Below, piece after piece: positions 1 to 9,311 of a stretch of DNA of 64,000 nt. A program made the translations under genes and the position numbers. Source of the DNA: Nitrososphaera sp. (GTDB taxonomy: Archaea > Thermoproteota > Nitrososphaeria > Nitrososphaerales > Nitrososphaeraceae); assembly GCA_029263715.1 (NCBI GenBank), contig JAJUFP010000007.1, positions 1 to 64,000 on the forward strand, given 5' to 3'. Each line of letters begins with the position of its first letter. Positions within the stretch are counted from its first letter, which is position 1. The notes beneath the pieces are model-generated. The model saw only the letters and a program-made list of their open reading frames with translations, was not told the DNA's origin and did no database searches.

Positions 1-43
1 CCTCCGGGCCCGCTCCTTTGGTTGTTCTTAAATCGGTTTCAGA

Positions 44-199
44 AATGATGATTGGCGAGTGTCAATATCCGAGACCGAAGCATCGGAAGTCTTCCTGTGT
101 GCCATCAAGAGACATGCAACCCGGTCCAGTTATCTGAATGTACTGAAGAAATTCTTTGACTATCTAGACATTTGCTTACGCCTGTTTACCGGACTTTAG
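44..199 (+). pseudogene. Possible remnant of a tyrosine recombinase/integrase N-terminal (SAM-like, core-binding) region
   Basis: Open frame reads NDDWRVSISETEASEVFLCAIKRHATRSSYLNVLKKFFDYLDICLRLFTGL*. The segment SSYLNVLKKFFDYLDI resembles integrase core-binding domains. It stops quickly and no catalytic domain follows. Confidence 0.3.
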
Positions 200-405
200 C
201 ATAATTAAAGCTGGAACAAATTGGCGGAACCAAAAAAATTCGAACAGTTGGTACCTGATCTGCAGATGTCAGCCCCATCGAGTTTGTAGACGAGGCGTAA
301 AAAGGGAGGCTCCTCCTCACACTTGTTTTTGTGTCGCGTTTGCTAGGCAGCAACATAATGCATGCAGTGCAATATAGTGTAATCCTCCGTGTTATATGGC
401 TGTAA

Positions 406-1518
406 ATGCATCTCAGGATAATGACACGACAGCACCAAAACTACGTTATAATTGCAATTGCAATAGTAGTACTTGCAGTACCGTTTAGCTTGCTAATCCA
501 ACACCCGGTAGCGGCATCGGAATCATCGGACACCATAAGAAGCATTTCTGTAACTGGAGTTTCTACGACAAAGGTGACGCCTGACAGAATATCGATCTCT
601 TTTGCTGTAGAGACGCAGGAAAAGACCGCGCAGCAGGCGGCCGGAGCCAACGCAGAGATCGCAGACAGGGTCATTACGTCGCTGGAGGCAGCTGGTGTCC
701 CAGAATCAGAAATAAGCACTTCGTACTATAGCATCTATCCTGTCTACGAGTACCAGGAGGAGCCGGTATCATGCTATGTCGAGAACGACAAGACTTACTG
801 CCCGCCTCCAGTTGGCAGGCAAGTCCTGGTGGGCTATAGGGCTATCAATAGCATAGCAGTGGAAAGCGCAGTATTGGACAAGACCGGGCAGTGGATCGAC
901 GCCGCAGTCGAGGCAGGTGCAAACAGAGTCAACTCACTTTATTTCTCACTTTCACCAGAAAGACAGGACGAGATAAGAAACAGCCTCATCCCTATGGCAG
1001 TGGAGGATGCGAAAAGTAAGGCACAGGCTGCACTTGATCGTCTTGGAGTTTCAATAACAAACGTGCTTACAGTCAACCTTGACAGCTATCCGTCAGTGAT
1101 ATATCCGAAAAGAGGATTTGAATATGCAGCCGGCGCTCCCGCGGCAACGCCTGTAGTACCAGGATCACAAGAAGTCTCAGCAGGCGTACACGTGACATTT
1201 GAAATAGGTGGGCTCCCAGAATCGAGCTCGACAGCCGTGACGGCGTCGGCAGGAGAGAACTTCTCAATCACACTGGATTCAAACCCATCCACGGGTTACC
1301 ATTGGGAGGTGTCTTCAATCGCAAACAACCAGCTTGTGCGGCTTGTCAAGTCCGAGTTCGTGGAAGCAGGCTCTGGTCTTTTGGGAGCAGGTGGTAAGGA
1401 GACTCTTACATTCCAAGCTCTGAAGGAGGGCAAGACAACCATTGTGCTGGACTATGTCCGGTCGTGGGACAAGGACCATCCTGCAGATACCTACATCATC
1501 CAACTGGTTGTGAAATGA
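406..1518 (+). CDS. Exported SIMPL (DUF541) domain protein with C-terminal chagasin-like (I42) inhibitor domain
   Basis: N-terminal hydrophobic segment. 'ISVTGVSTTKVTPDRISISFAVETQEKTAQQA' is SIMPL-like. The C-terminus carries NPSTGYHWEV, GAGGKETLTF and YVRSWDK, matching the three chagasin loop motifs. Confidence 0.8.
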   Translation: MHLRIMTRQHQNYVIIAIAIVVLAVPFSLLIQHPVAASESSDTIRSISVTGVSTTKVTPDRISISFAVETQEKTAQQAAGANAEIADRVITSLEAAGVPESEISTSYYSIYPVYEYQEEPVSCYVENDKTYCPPPVGRQVLVGYRAINSIAVESAVLDKTGQWIDAAVEAGANRVNSLYFSLSPERQDEIRNSLIPMAVEDAKSKAQAALDRLGVSITNVLTVNLDSYPSVIYPKRGFEYAAGAPAATPVVPGSQEVSAGVHVTFEIGGLPESSSTAVTASAGENFSITLDSNPSTGYHWEVSSIANNQLVRLVKSEFVEAGSGLLGAGGKETLTFQALKEGKTTIVLDYVRSWDKDHPADTYIIQLVVK

Positions 1519-1693
1519 TCCCCGTGTGACGGAACAGGTGTCCGACCGCCCCAAGGAGATTGGAGGCTGCAGTGCCCACTATTGCTAGGTGCATGTACTG
1601 GGGGCCTCTAGCAACCACGATTGGCAGGTCATTTTATCTGCAGCCATGAAACCGGAAAAGCAATCAACGTACTGCTAAGCAAGTCCGCGCATG

Positions 1694-2755
1694 TTATGCC
1701 AGTTTTTCACCACAGTTACCGCAGAATTTGCTATCTGCAGAATTTTTAGTGCCACATCTTGTACACGTCTTCTCGGACAGGGTTAACGGATTTCCGCAAT
1801 TGCTACAGAACTTTGCCCCTGCAGGAACTTCGGAATGGCATTTTGGACAGTGGGTCTTGGGTGGCGGAATAAGGCTCGATCCGCAGTTACCGCAGAACTT
1901 GTTACTGGCCGGATTCTTTGAGCTGCATGACTGGCAGACGATCAATGGTTGTTGCTGCCCCTGCTGCAGCTGCTGCGCCATCAAAAAGGGCATGGTAAGG
2001 CCGATGCCTGCTCCAAGGCCTGCTGCAGCTGCGCCTCCTTCAGAACCTTTCAGCTCTGTGGCGGTTTCCTTCATGTATTGCATGGTCATAGCTTGAGGGC
2101 CCATTCCAGAAGCAAACCTTCTTGCCTCTTCTGGGATCTTTACGCCTTCAAAGATGCAATCTATTATCTTCAGGCCCATGCGTGCGCCTTCGTTGCTGAT
2201 TATTAGCGCTACTTTGTCGGTAGTCTCGTCCACGTTTTTAACAAGGGCAAAAATATCATGGTTACCAAATTCATCGATTACTCGTTCGTTTACGAATCCT
2301 CTGATGTAGTTTTCTACATCCTTTGAGGTGCTTGCCCCACGGTTGCCAAAGAATTCTATTACAAAGAGTTTTGGATCCTCCACCTTGTACAGTAGGTAGC
2401 CAAAAAATCCTATCTCTGCCTGGTATTTTATGTCGCCGCTTGGGGCAGAGTATCCATTTCCGCCAAAATTGCCGCGGAACTGACTGTTGCTGACGAAAAC
2501 CACTTCGCAGTCAAAAATATCCCCGATTATGCCAATGGCCCTCAAGGCACCCGTGAGCAACGGAATGTTAGCGCTTGTTATCGTATGCCTACCTGGGCCA
2601 AAGACGTCGTATGCCTTTCCATCCCGGAAGAAGACTGCCCATTGGTTTTCCTTGACTATGACCTGGCTTCCGAATTTCAGGTTCAGCTTTTGGAACCTGT
2701 AGGCCATGTCGTTTGGCTCAGAGTAATCCCACGCCACTCTTTCTATTATGGCCAT
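1694..2755 (-). CDS. SPFH-domain (virion-core-protein/YdjI-like) protein with C-terminal zinc ribbons
   Basis: SPFH-like N-terminal sequence (VKENQWAVFFRDGKAYDVFGPGRHTITSANIPLL) followed by tandem CxxC...CxxC zinc ribbons (CQSCSSKNPASNKFCGNCG, CPKCHSEVPAGAKFCSNCG, CTRCGTKNSADSKFCGNCG). Confidence 0.8.
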   Translation of the reverse strand: MAIIERVAWDYSEPNDMAYRFQKLNLKFGSQVIVKENQWAVFFRDGKAYDVFGPGRHTITSANIPLLTGALRAIGIIGDIFDCEVVFVSNSQFRGNFGGNGYSAPSGDIKYQAEIGFFGYLLYKVEDPKLFVIEFFGNRGASTSKDVENYIRGFVNERVIDEFGNHDIFALVKNVDETTDKVALIISNEGARMGLKIIDCIFEGVKIPEEARRFASGMGPQAMTMQYMKETATELKGSEGGAAAAGLGAGIGLTMPFLMAQQLQQGQQQPLIVCQSCSSKNPASNKFCGNCGSSLIPPPKTHCPKCHSEVPAGAKFCSNCGNPLTLSEKTCTRCGTKNSADSKFCGNCGEKLA

Positions 2756-2756
2756 G

Positions 2757-3260
2757 CTAATCTTCGCCTCCCTTGGTCAAGATTTCTTCTCTCCTGTTCC
2801 ATTTTGACTCAAGGGCAAGTATTAAGGATTTGATGTTCCTAACTTTGGCTACAAAGTCATCCGTATTCTGACGTTCGCTGTCTGCATACATTTCCTCGAT
2901 TGCCTTCTTTATCTCTGCAATATCTTGTTCAAGGGCCTTGTCATGGTCAAGTATCTTTTGCAGCTCTGTCTCTCTTATATGGCCCGTTCTATCAAAAAGT
3001 CCCGCATAGCCGTAATCCGCGTGATGAACTTTTTCTGCAATCCTGTCGATAACCTGGATGACTTTTTTGAATTCATCGCCGGCCATGCCTCTTTTTAATG
3101 CCGACAGGTAGATCTCTTCCCAGGTCTTGCGCATTGCCTTAAAGTCTGCAAAATAACCGTCCCGAAGCTGCTTGTCAAGATCGCGAAGGTCTTCCTTTGT
3201 TGCATAGCCTGCTCCAAAAAGGTTTTCAATCTTTGCCAGTATTCCAGTTTTTTCAGACAA
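2757..3260 (-). CDS. Hypothetical coiled-coil protein in the SPFH operon
   Basis: 167-aa ORF, charged and helical, one base from the neighbouring SPFH gene on the same strand. Confidence 0.7.
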   Translation of the reverse strand: MSEKTGILAKIENLFGAGYATKEDLRDLDKQLRDGYFADFKAMRKTWEEIYLSALKRGMAGDEFKKVIQVIDRIAEKVHHADYGYAGLFDRTGHIRETELQKILDHDKALEQDIAEIKKAIEEMYADSERQNTDDFVAKVRNIKSLILALESKWNRREEILTKGGED

Positions 3261-3271
3261 GTTCTGTCCCC

Positions 3272-4456
3272 CTAAAACAGTTTGACAATCGGTCTTCCTC
3301 CACCCAACACTTTGCCTTCAGATCCATCTACCAGAATCTGGTAATTATCTCCTTCTAGTGAGTAGTGGACAAACCAGATTGGCGCATGGATAAGCTCGCC
3401 GTCGCCCAATCTGATGTCACACCCACAGTCGTACAGCGAATCGACTCTGCTTGCTGCATGCCGCCTTTCTTTTGCATCCACCTCCGCTCTGGTCTTGTCC
3501 CTTGCCTCTTGCTCGTCAAGCTCCATGTTTAGAAATTCCGCGTCTTCTGGAACCTTGCCTACATCAAAGGGGATCTTTTTCGTAATTGGTATGTTAAAGT
3601 ATGTTATCTCTGAAATGGACACGTTTCTTGCAATGACCGTCCACGTATAGTGCGAGGAAAACGAGTCTGAAACCCTCCTTGAATGGTTGCCCTTCTGCTG
3701 CATCTCCGAATATGCGCTTACCGCAGCCAAAAGCACCTTACCAAATCTGGACAGCTTGCCGGATTTCTTGTCAGAGATGGCTTCCTGTGCCTGATGTATC
3801 TCGCCAGAAATGCCAGCTCCGGCAATACCGCTGAACCGTGTTGTGGCGTCAACTTCAAACACCCAGAACGGGACAAAGCGCAATTTCGTGCGTATGATCT
3901 TTGCCTCTTTTGCGACGCCGGTCCTGAATAGCCCCCGGTCCATGTATCTCTGTGCGGCCTCGACGGCCTGCTGTACAAAAAGATGGTTCTCAAGCATGCT
4001 GTGTTTTCGGATCTTGGCCAGCAGACCCGATATTATTGTCAGCTTGCAATAATTGCATGTCACTACGAGGTATTCTTGGCTCACGTTCAGAGGCGCTCCG
4101 CATCGCGTGCAGTTTGTGGGCAGGGTCTGAACATCTGCATCTGGATTTTTTGTCTCCGTCTTCATTTGTGATTCCATTTGGCGCTGTATTTCCGCGAGGT
4201 CTTGTTTGATTATCTGCTGCAACTGCTCGTCATCTTCAATACCAAAAAAGGAGAACGTATCGGCGTCTTCCTTGATGCTAATCGATCTATCTTTCCCAAA
4301 ATTTCCGGGTTCTTTTAACTCAATGGTCATCCGCGAGTCGTCTTCCTTTACAAAGGAGTGGATCTTGTAGCCGTTTTCTTCCAGCGAGGATTGCAGCTGT
4401 TGCTGCAAATACGTGATATCTGATCCTTTCTTTTTATATTGAATCATGGATCCCAC
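3272..4456 (-). CDS. Zinc-ribbon protein of the SPFH operon
   Basis: 394-aa ORF with CTRCGAPLNVSQEYLVVTCNYC ribbon. Same strand and tightly packed with the two downstream genes. Confidence 0.7.
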   Translation of the reverse strand: MGSMIQYKKKGSDITYLQQQLQSSLEENGYKIHSFVKEDDSRMTIELKEPGNFGKDRSISIKEDADTFSFFGIEDDEQLQQIIKQDLAEIQRQMESQMKTETKNPDADVQTLPTNCTRCGAPLNVSQEYLVVTCNYCKLTIISGLLAKIRKHSMLENHLFVQQAVEAAQRYMDRGLFRTGVAKEAKIIRTKLRFVPFWVFEVDATTRFSGIAGAGISGEIHQAQEAISDKKSGKLSRFGKVLLAAVSAYSEMQQKGNHSRRVSDSFSSHYTWTVIARNVSISEITYFNIPITKKIPFDVGKVPEDAEFLNMELDEQEARDKTRAEVDAKERRHAASRVDSLYDCGCDIRLGDGELIHAPIWFVHYSLEGDNYQILVDGSEGKVLGGGRPIVKLF

Positions 4457-4724
4457 GCCGATGTTTCCTGCAGTCTTTGTAATGCCGCAAGTCTCAGAAA
4501 TATATTCTGGTTACAAGTCCGCCATCGGTGGGGTGATGGTAACTGCCACGCAATCCGGCAATGCGAGATATCCGTCCTAAAACGCAACAACATAAAACAG
4601 TCCAGTACTTGAATAATAGCATATAGTGTACTTTGTCTTGCACATCATTGCTAGATGACCGTGCTTGGCCTTGGGCGACGACGTATCAAGACATCAAATT
4701 GGGTGTCTATTCAATTCTGGATCT

Positions 4725-6986
4725 TCAGCCTGTCCCTTTGCCTTTTCTTCCGGTTCTTTTCGATGTATCGGTAGGCCTTTCAGTTGCAACAGTGGAGAAT
4801 GAAACACTGGTCTCGCTGCGTCCACCGCTGTCCTCTACGACCAATTTGCATTCATGCTTGCCCCTGCCGGGTGCAACTGTCCAAACATCAAGGCCGCGCC
4901 CAACTTCCTTGCCGTCCACAATCCAAACACAGGATTTGGGCTCTATCAACTGGCCTGTAGATGTGCTGACTGCGGCCAACAGTCTCAGCGGCGAGCCAGC
5001 AATCAACTCCGATCCGTTTGCCGGGTGAAGAATGGAGATTGTGGGGGCGCGCCTTGGCAGGTTGACTGGTTTTGAATCCATGGTGCTGGTAAAGAACCCG
5101 TCATGCACCAGCAGTCTGAAAACAACCGGCCCGGAGGGCAGGTCTGAAAGGCTGAATTTGTATTTGTTATCCTTGATGCCCACTGCTAGGCTGTTCCATG
5201 ATCTTCCTTCGTCTTTGGAAAACTGTAGCGAGAATTCGGCAGTTTCAGTGCTGCGCTCTGCCGTCCATGACGCATGGCCAAAGGACCGCGCGACTTTGAC
5301 GTTGAATTCAGAGATCTTGGGTTCTCTGTCTGGAGCATTACGGGTCCAGATTATCCTACTGGGCTCCTTTTCCTGTCTCTGGACTATGCGCAGCGCGGCT
5401 CCCGGCTCGAGATCCGGGACAAGGGCCTGAAAAGAGTAAGGTTCACGATCGCGATGCGGACCCTTGTCGTGGCAACAATGGCAGCCATGCGATTCCAGTT
5501 GCATCACCGGCGCGCTGGCAACCACCTTTCCTTCCCTTCCAATCAGCTGCGCTGTCAATTCGGTCTGGACAGCATCGCTTACTACCGGGATGGCCATGAC
5601 GCGCATTACGCTTTGCACCTGTATCTCGCGTTCCTCATTTACCACGCCTATGATAGAGATAACCTTCCTAGCCTTCATTCGCAGGTCTCCTGGACCGATT
5701 TCCCAGGGCGGTGGATCCGGTATGTACTCCCAAGGCCATAAGAATGGATCCACCAATTTCGGTATCCTCCATTTGGGGCCCACATCCTGCGGGTCAAACT
5801 TGGCGTTGTCGATAAGCCGCGCATGATGGTAAAGCGAGATCCATCTTGGAGAGCAATAGGACATGTAGTCTTTTTCCGATGGGGGATGAATGATCCCGTT
5901 GTTGATGTCAAGGCCGTATTCGCCCAGGGAGGCTGTCGGCGAATTTACCGGGTCGTAGGGTTCGTAGGCTGGATAGTTGGGGTCACCGGGCGTCCCGCAT
6001 GGTCCATGGGCCAGACCAGCTCCGTGGCCGACTTCGTGGGCCATGGTAACCTGCCGGCCGTTGGGACCGGTGCTTACGCCGCTTGACTCGCATCCACCTA
6101 CGTTCTGGATGGGCGTTCCAGCCGGCAGCAGACCGTAATAGATAACATCACTGCGGTTGCCGTCGTTGGCCTTTATCTGCGCCACGGCCGCGTTGAGGTT
6201 GAGCCACTGCGTTGAGCAGCCGCCGGGGTTCGTGGCCATCCCCGTCAGTGGCGTGCTCCACTGCATCGTGCCGGCGCTGGAAAATATCCCCTGCGACTGG
6301 ACTGGATTGGTGGTAAGAGTCCATGCCGCCGTTGCCTGCAGGTCTGCCAGGGTTGGGGCCGGCAGGTTGATATTTGGCGGGTTATTGGGGTTGACCGTCG
6401 GATCCGGCCCGTTGTAGCTTATCAGTATACCGCGCAACCGCAATGTCTGCAAAAGAGTGACGTCCAGCATTATTTCATGCGTGTCAAGGGGGCTGTCGGA
6501 TGCGCCTCCCTGCTGCCATATCCGTGCGCGGATGCGAAGTTTGCCCCACATGATGTCTGCCGGGATGATAAAGTTAAGGGATGAAAAAATGGAGGAGCGC
6601 TCTGTGGCATAGTCCGGGTTGCTCTGCGTTGTTACGGATCCCGGCGACAGCGGAGACAGCGTGGCGACGTTATCCCATATGGCGCCGATGGGCGAAATGT
6701 TTCTGTCAATCACTAGTTCACCAGTCACGGTCTGATCGCCTCCAAGAATGCCGCTTCGAACATACACCCGAGCCCACGCCGGCTTTTTTGCCACCAGTGT
6801 TGCCATGTTATCGTTGCCGCGGTCGTTTGGGTCTGTCAGATGGCGGCTTGCCTTGTAATACTGGATGCCCTGGGTAACCTCCACCCCGTCTATTATTGGG
6901 TTGAAAAGATTTCTGATTCTAAGTATGGCGCGTGCAAGTTCCACCCGTTCAGTCAAAGTATCTGGGAATCGGCCTGATACCCACAT
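4725..6986 (-). CDS. Metzincin-like zinc metalloprotease with C-terminal Ig-like regions
   Basis: 753-aa ORF containing HEVGHGAGLAH (HExxHxxGxxH) and a downstream Met-turn-like DYMSYCSP. The C-terminal half is beta-rich (APTISILHPANGSELIAGSPLRLLAAVS). No obvious signal peptide at the predicted start. Confidence 0.75.
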   Translation of the reverse strand: MWVSGRFPDTLTERVELARAILRIRNLFNPIIDGVEVTQGIQYYKASRHLTDPNDRGNDNMATLVAKKPAWARVYVRSGILGGDQTVTGELVIDRNISPIGAIWDNVATLSPLSPGSVTTQSNPDYATERSSIFSSLNFIIPADIMWGKLRIRARIWQQGGASDSPLDTHEIMLDVTLLQTLRLRGILISYNGPDPTVNPNNPPNINLPAPTLADLQATAAWTLTTNPVQSQGIFSSAGTMQWSTPLTGMATNPGGCSTQWLNLNAAVAQIKANDGNRSDVIYYGLLPAGTPIQNVGGCESSGVSTGPNGRQVTMAHEVGHGAGLAHGPCGTPGDPNYPAYEPYDPVNSPTASLGEYGLDINNGIIHPPSEKDYMSYCSPRWISLYHHARLIDNAKFDPQDVGPKWRIPKLVDPFLWPWEYIPDPPPWEIGPGDLRMKARKVISIIGVVNEEREIQVQSVMRVMAIPVVSDAVQTELTAQLIGREGKVVASAPVMQLESHGCHCCHDKGPHRDREPYSFQALVPDLEPGAALRIVQRQEKEPSRIIWTRNAPDREPKISEFNVKVARSFGHASWTAERSTETAEFSLQFSKDEGRSWNSLAVGIKDNKYKFSLSDLPSGPVVFRLLVHDGFFTSTMDSKPVNLPRRAPTISILHPANGSELIAGSPLRLLAAVSTSTGQLIEPKSCVWIVDGKEVGRGLDVWTVAPGRGKHECKLVVEDSGGRSETSVSFSTVATERPTDTSKRTGRKGKGTG

Positions 6987-7235
6987 GACTTTGAATAGTT
7001 GCTCAACTATTTGAGGATTTTGTGTTAAATCAATATTTCTGGATTATTGTTTCGTATTTTTATTCCGGATCCAAAGAGATGCTGAGATTGATGATATCCT
7101 CGGTCGCTTCATGGTGGAAACCAGCTAATGGCAAATCCAAGAATACAAAGTAGAAACGGATGAAAAAACCTATTACAAAATCTGGACATACCTATATTGT
7201 TGATGCTTTGGGTTACAAAGGCATAAAGAAGCAAG

Positions 7236-7526
7236 GTGCAAGGTGGTTTGACTAGCGGGCAAACATCAAGACAGAAGCCGGGAACAACGCCAAAGAGTCA
7301 GCAGAGAACCTTTGCCTACGAAAACCTGGTCAATCCATTAAAGCCATCAACGTTTGAAGTACGGATTCTGGACAGCGAACTCAACCCCTTCACTGATATA
7401 GAATTTAATGTAAAGATAGGTGCCGCCACTGTAACAAAAAAGACCGGTTCGGATGGAATATTTAGAGTGCCAAAACCAAAGGGTGGAGAAATCGGGCTGT
7501 CTTTTAGAGAAGAGCAGAACGTCTAG
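7236..7526 (+). CDS. Small protein with carboxypeptidase-regulatory/transthyretin-like region
   Basis: STFEVRILDSELNPFTDIEFNVKIGAATVTKKTGSDGIFRVPKPKGGEIGLSF has the pattern of TTR-like beta-sandwich repeats. Start uncertain. Confidence 0.5.
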   Translation: MQGGLTSGQTSRQKPGTTPKSQQRTFAYENLVNPLKPSTFEVRILDSELNPFTDIEFNVKIGAATVTKKTGSDGIFRVPKPKGGEIGLSFREEQNV

Positions 7527-7556
7527 TTGCAAATACAACGAATTTTCTGATTATAA

Positions 7557-9308
7557 TCACGGGATACTTACCAGCACTGCCTGTCTGTCTATTCCTTCGT
7601 CTGCAGGATCGAGTTTGATTATGTGAATATCTTTAAACGGCCCGTTATGGAGGTCGTATCCTCCGGTAGTCCTTCCTGCAGTAGTATCTGTTGTCCAGTA
7701 AGGCCGCAAAGGCCTAGGTACGGCGTTGCCACCGTCACGAGTAAGTCTCCAGACCTTGTGCACCCGTACCGCCCCACGTGAGCTGGTGGCCTCCCATCCG
7801 GCATAATCGATTGCTAAAATTCCGCTGTTGCCGCGAGGGGTATTCGGAGTGTCGATCAACAGTCTATGAACCGACCGTATAATTCCCACATGCCCTGATC
7901 TGCTGTTATTCACATTATGAGCCACGAGTATCATAACGTCACCGTCTGAGATTCGATCGTTGATCTGTGTTTCAAGAGTTCTTGCCCTGTTTTCTGGAGC
8001 AGGATCAAAATTACTTACAAGCTCACCATATTTCTGGCCAAATACGTCTTCCAGATCGGTTCTGTCGTGTTCCCTTGCATCTTCCGCAATGCGCGTTAAC
8101 ATGTTAGCCAGTGGGTAGCTTAACACGCGATGATTCGCTATATTGGCAGCACTATCGCATGCTCCAGTATGGTTCGGGACGTTGCGCATTCGGAACACGG
8201 GAACTTTAATTCCAGATCTCCAGCATATATCGAGAGCAAAGATGTTGCATTTGTTAAAAGTACCATATCCGCCTTTGGGACGAAAGCGCAGGTCATGCCC
8301 GTTATGCGTTATTGGAGTCATGTCCCCCGGCTCGTCTATTCGCAAGAGTGGTAGAGTACCGGCTGGCAGTGAAGGACTCGTCAAACTCCTATCGGCGCGC
8401 CACCTGTCCTGAAAGTTGGCGGGGTCTACGGCGGACTCGGCCTCAGAATCAACTGTCTGCATGGGCTCACTTAGAGTAGTGCTGTCATTTACCACGACCT
8501 TGAATCTTTTTGCAGCAGTAAGGGGTCCAGAGTTGCCAGAACCTAAAATAACATTGCCAAGCTGGTGAAAGTTCTGGGGGTCTTCAGTATCAAAGGTCGG
8601 TGCGCCGGGAGAGGCAGGAACAGTACCATTGGCCCAGAACGGGTACACAGAGATGGAGAAATTGTCATCATCGGCTAGATTTTCTCCTCTCCCGTCATAA
8701 AACTTCAGTTTTCCTTGGTCTGAAAGGTGCCCCTCTATGTCTGCAGCAAATGTCCTTGAAGTTGTTCCGACAAGGACAGTAAAATCTGTGAAATGGAAAA
8801 CTGCGGAATCCCGTGGTCTTGCATTTGAGCCCGAGTCAACGCAGACCAGCACCGGCGATGTTTTTGCAACAGGCTGTGTAACGACTCTGTCAGGTGGATT
8901 TGGAGGAAAACGCTGGACGCCCCCGGCAAAAATTCTAAAACCAATATCATAAACAATTTCGTGGGGCTCATCGGGATCTTTTAATACATTTATCGTCACA
9001 AAATCCGAGTCGTTCTGCCCCTGAAATTTAAACTTGAAAAAATCCCCTGTCTTGCTGTCGTCGTTACTGACGCTCTGAATGGTGGGAGGCGAGGCTGGCG
9101 TAAAGGTGAAGCGTGGTGCGCTGGCATTTCTGTTGATAGTCCCGTTGAAAATTGCAAGAGGATCTTCTGGACCTGTCTGGCCTCGACGAAGTTCTGTTTC
9201 AAACAGCCTCACTTCAACATTTTCCGGAGCGCCATTCCACCGGTCGATCCGAATCTCGACCTTTCTTTCAGCCTTGTTTATTACGTGCCAGTGGGCCCGG
9301 AAACTCAA
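7557..9308 (-). CDS. Large protein with NlpC/P60- or CHAP-like cysteine hydrolase-type C-terminal region
   Basis: 583-aa ORF with GGYGTFNKCNIFALDICWRSGIKVP ... ISDGDVMILVAHNVNNSRSGHVGIIRSV, the Cys...His arrangement of NlpC/P60-CHAP folds. No signal peptide is obvious. Confidence 0.6.
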   Translation of the reverse strand: MSFRAHWHVINKAERKVEIRIDRWNGAPENVEVRLFETELRRGQTGPEDPLAIFNGTINRNASAPRFTFTPASPPTIQSVSNDDSKTGDFFKFKFQGQNDSDFVTINVLKDPDEPHEIVYDIGFRIFAGGVQRFPPNPPDRVVTQPVAKTSPVLVCVDSGSNARPRDSAVFHFTDFTVLVGTTSRTFAADIEGHLSDQGKLKFYDGRGENLADDDNFSISVYPFWANGTVPASPGAPTFDTEDPQNFHQLGNVILGSGNSGPLTAAKRFKVVVNDSTTLSEPMQTVDSEAESAVDPANFQDRWRADRSLTSPSLPAGTLPLLRIDEPGDMTPITHNGHDLRFRPKGGYGTFNKCNIFALDICWRSGIKVPVFRMRNVPNHTGACDSAANIANHRVLSYPLANMLTRIAEDAREHDRTDLEDVFGQKYGELVSNFDPAPENRARTLETQINDRISDGDVMILVAHNVNNSRSGHVGIIRSVHRLLIDTPNTPRGNSGILAIDYAGWEATSSRGAVRVHKVWRLTRDGGNAVPRPLRPYWTTDTTAGRTTGGYDLHNGPFKDIHIIKLDPADEGIDRQAVLVSIP

Positions 9309-9311
9309 CTC

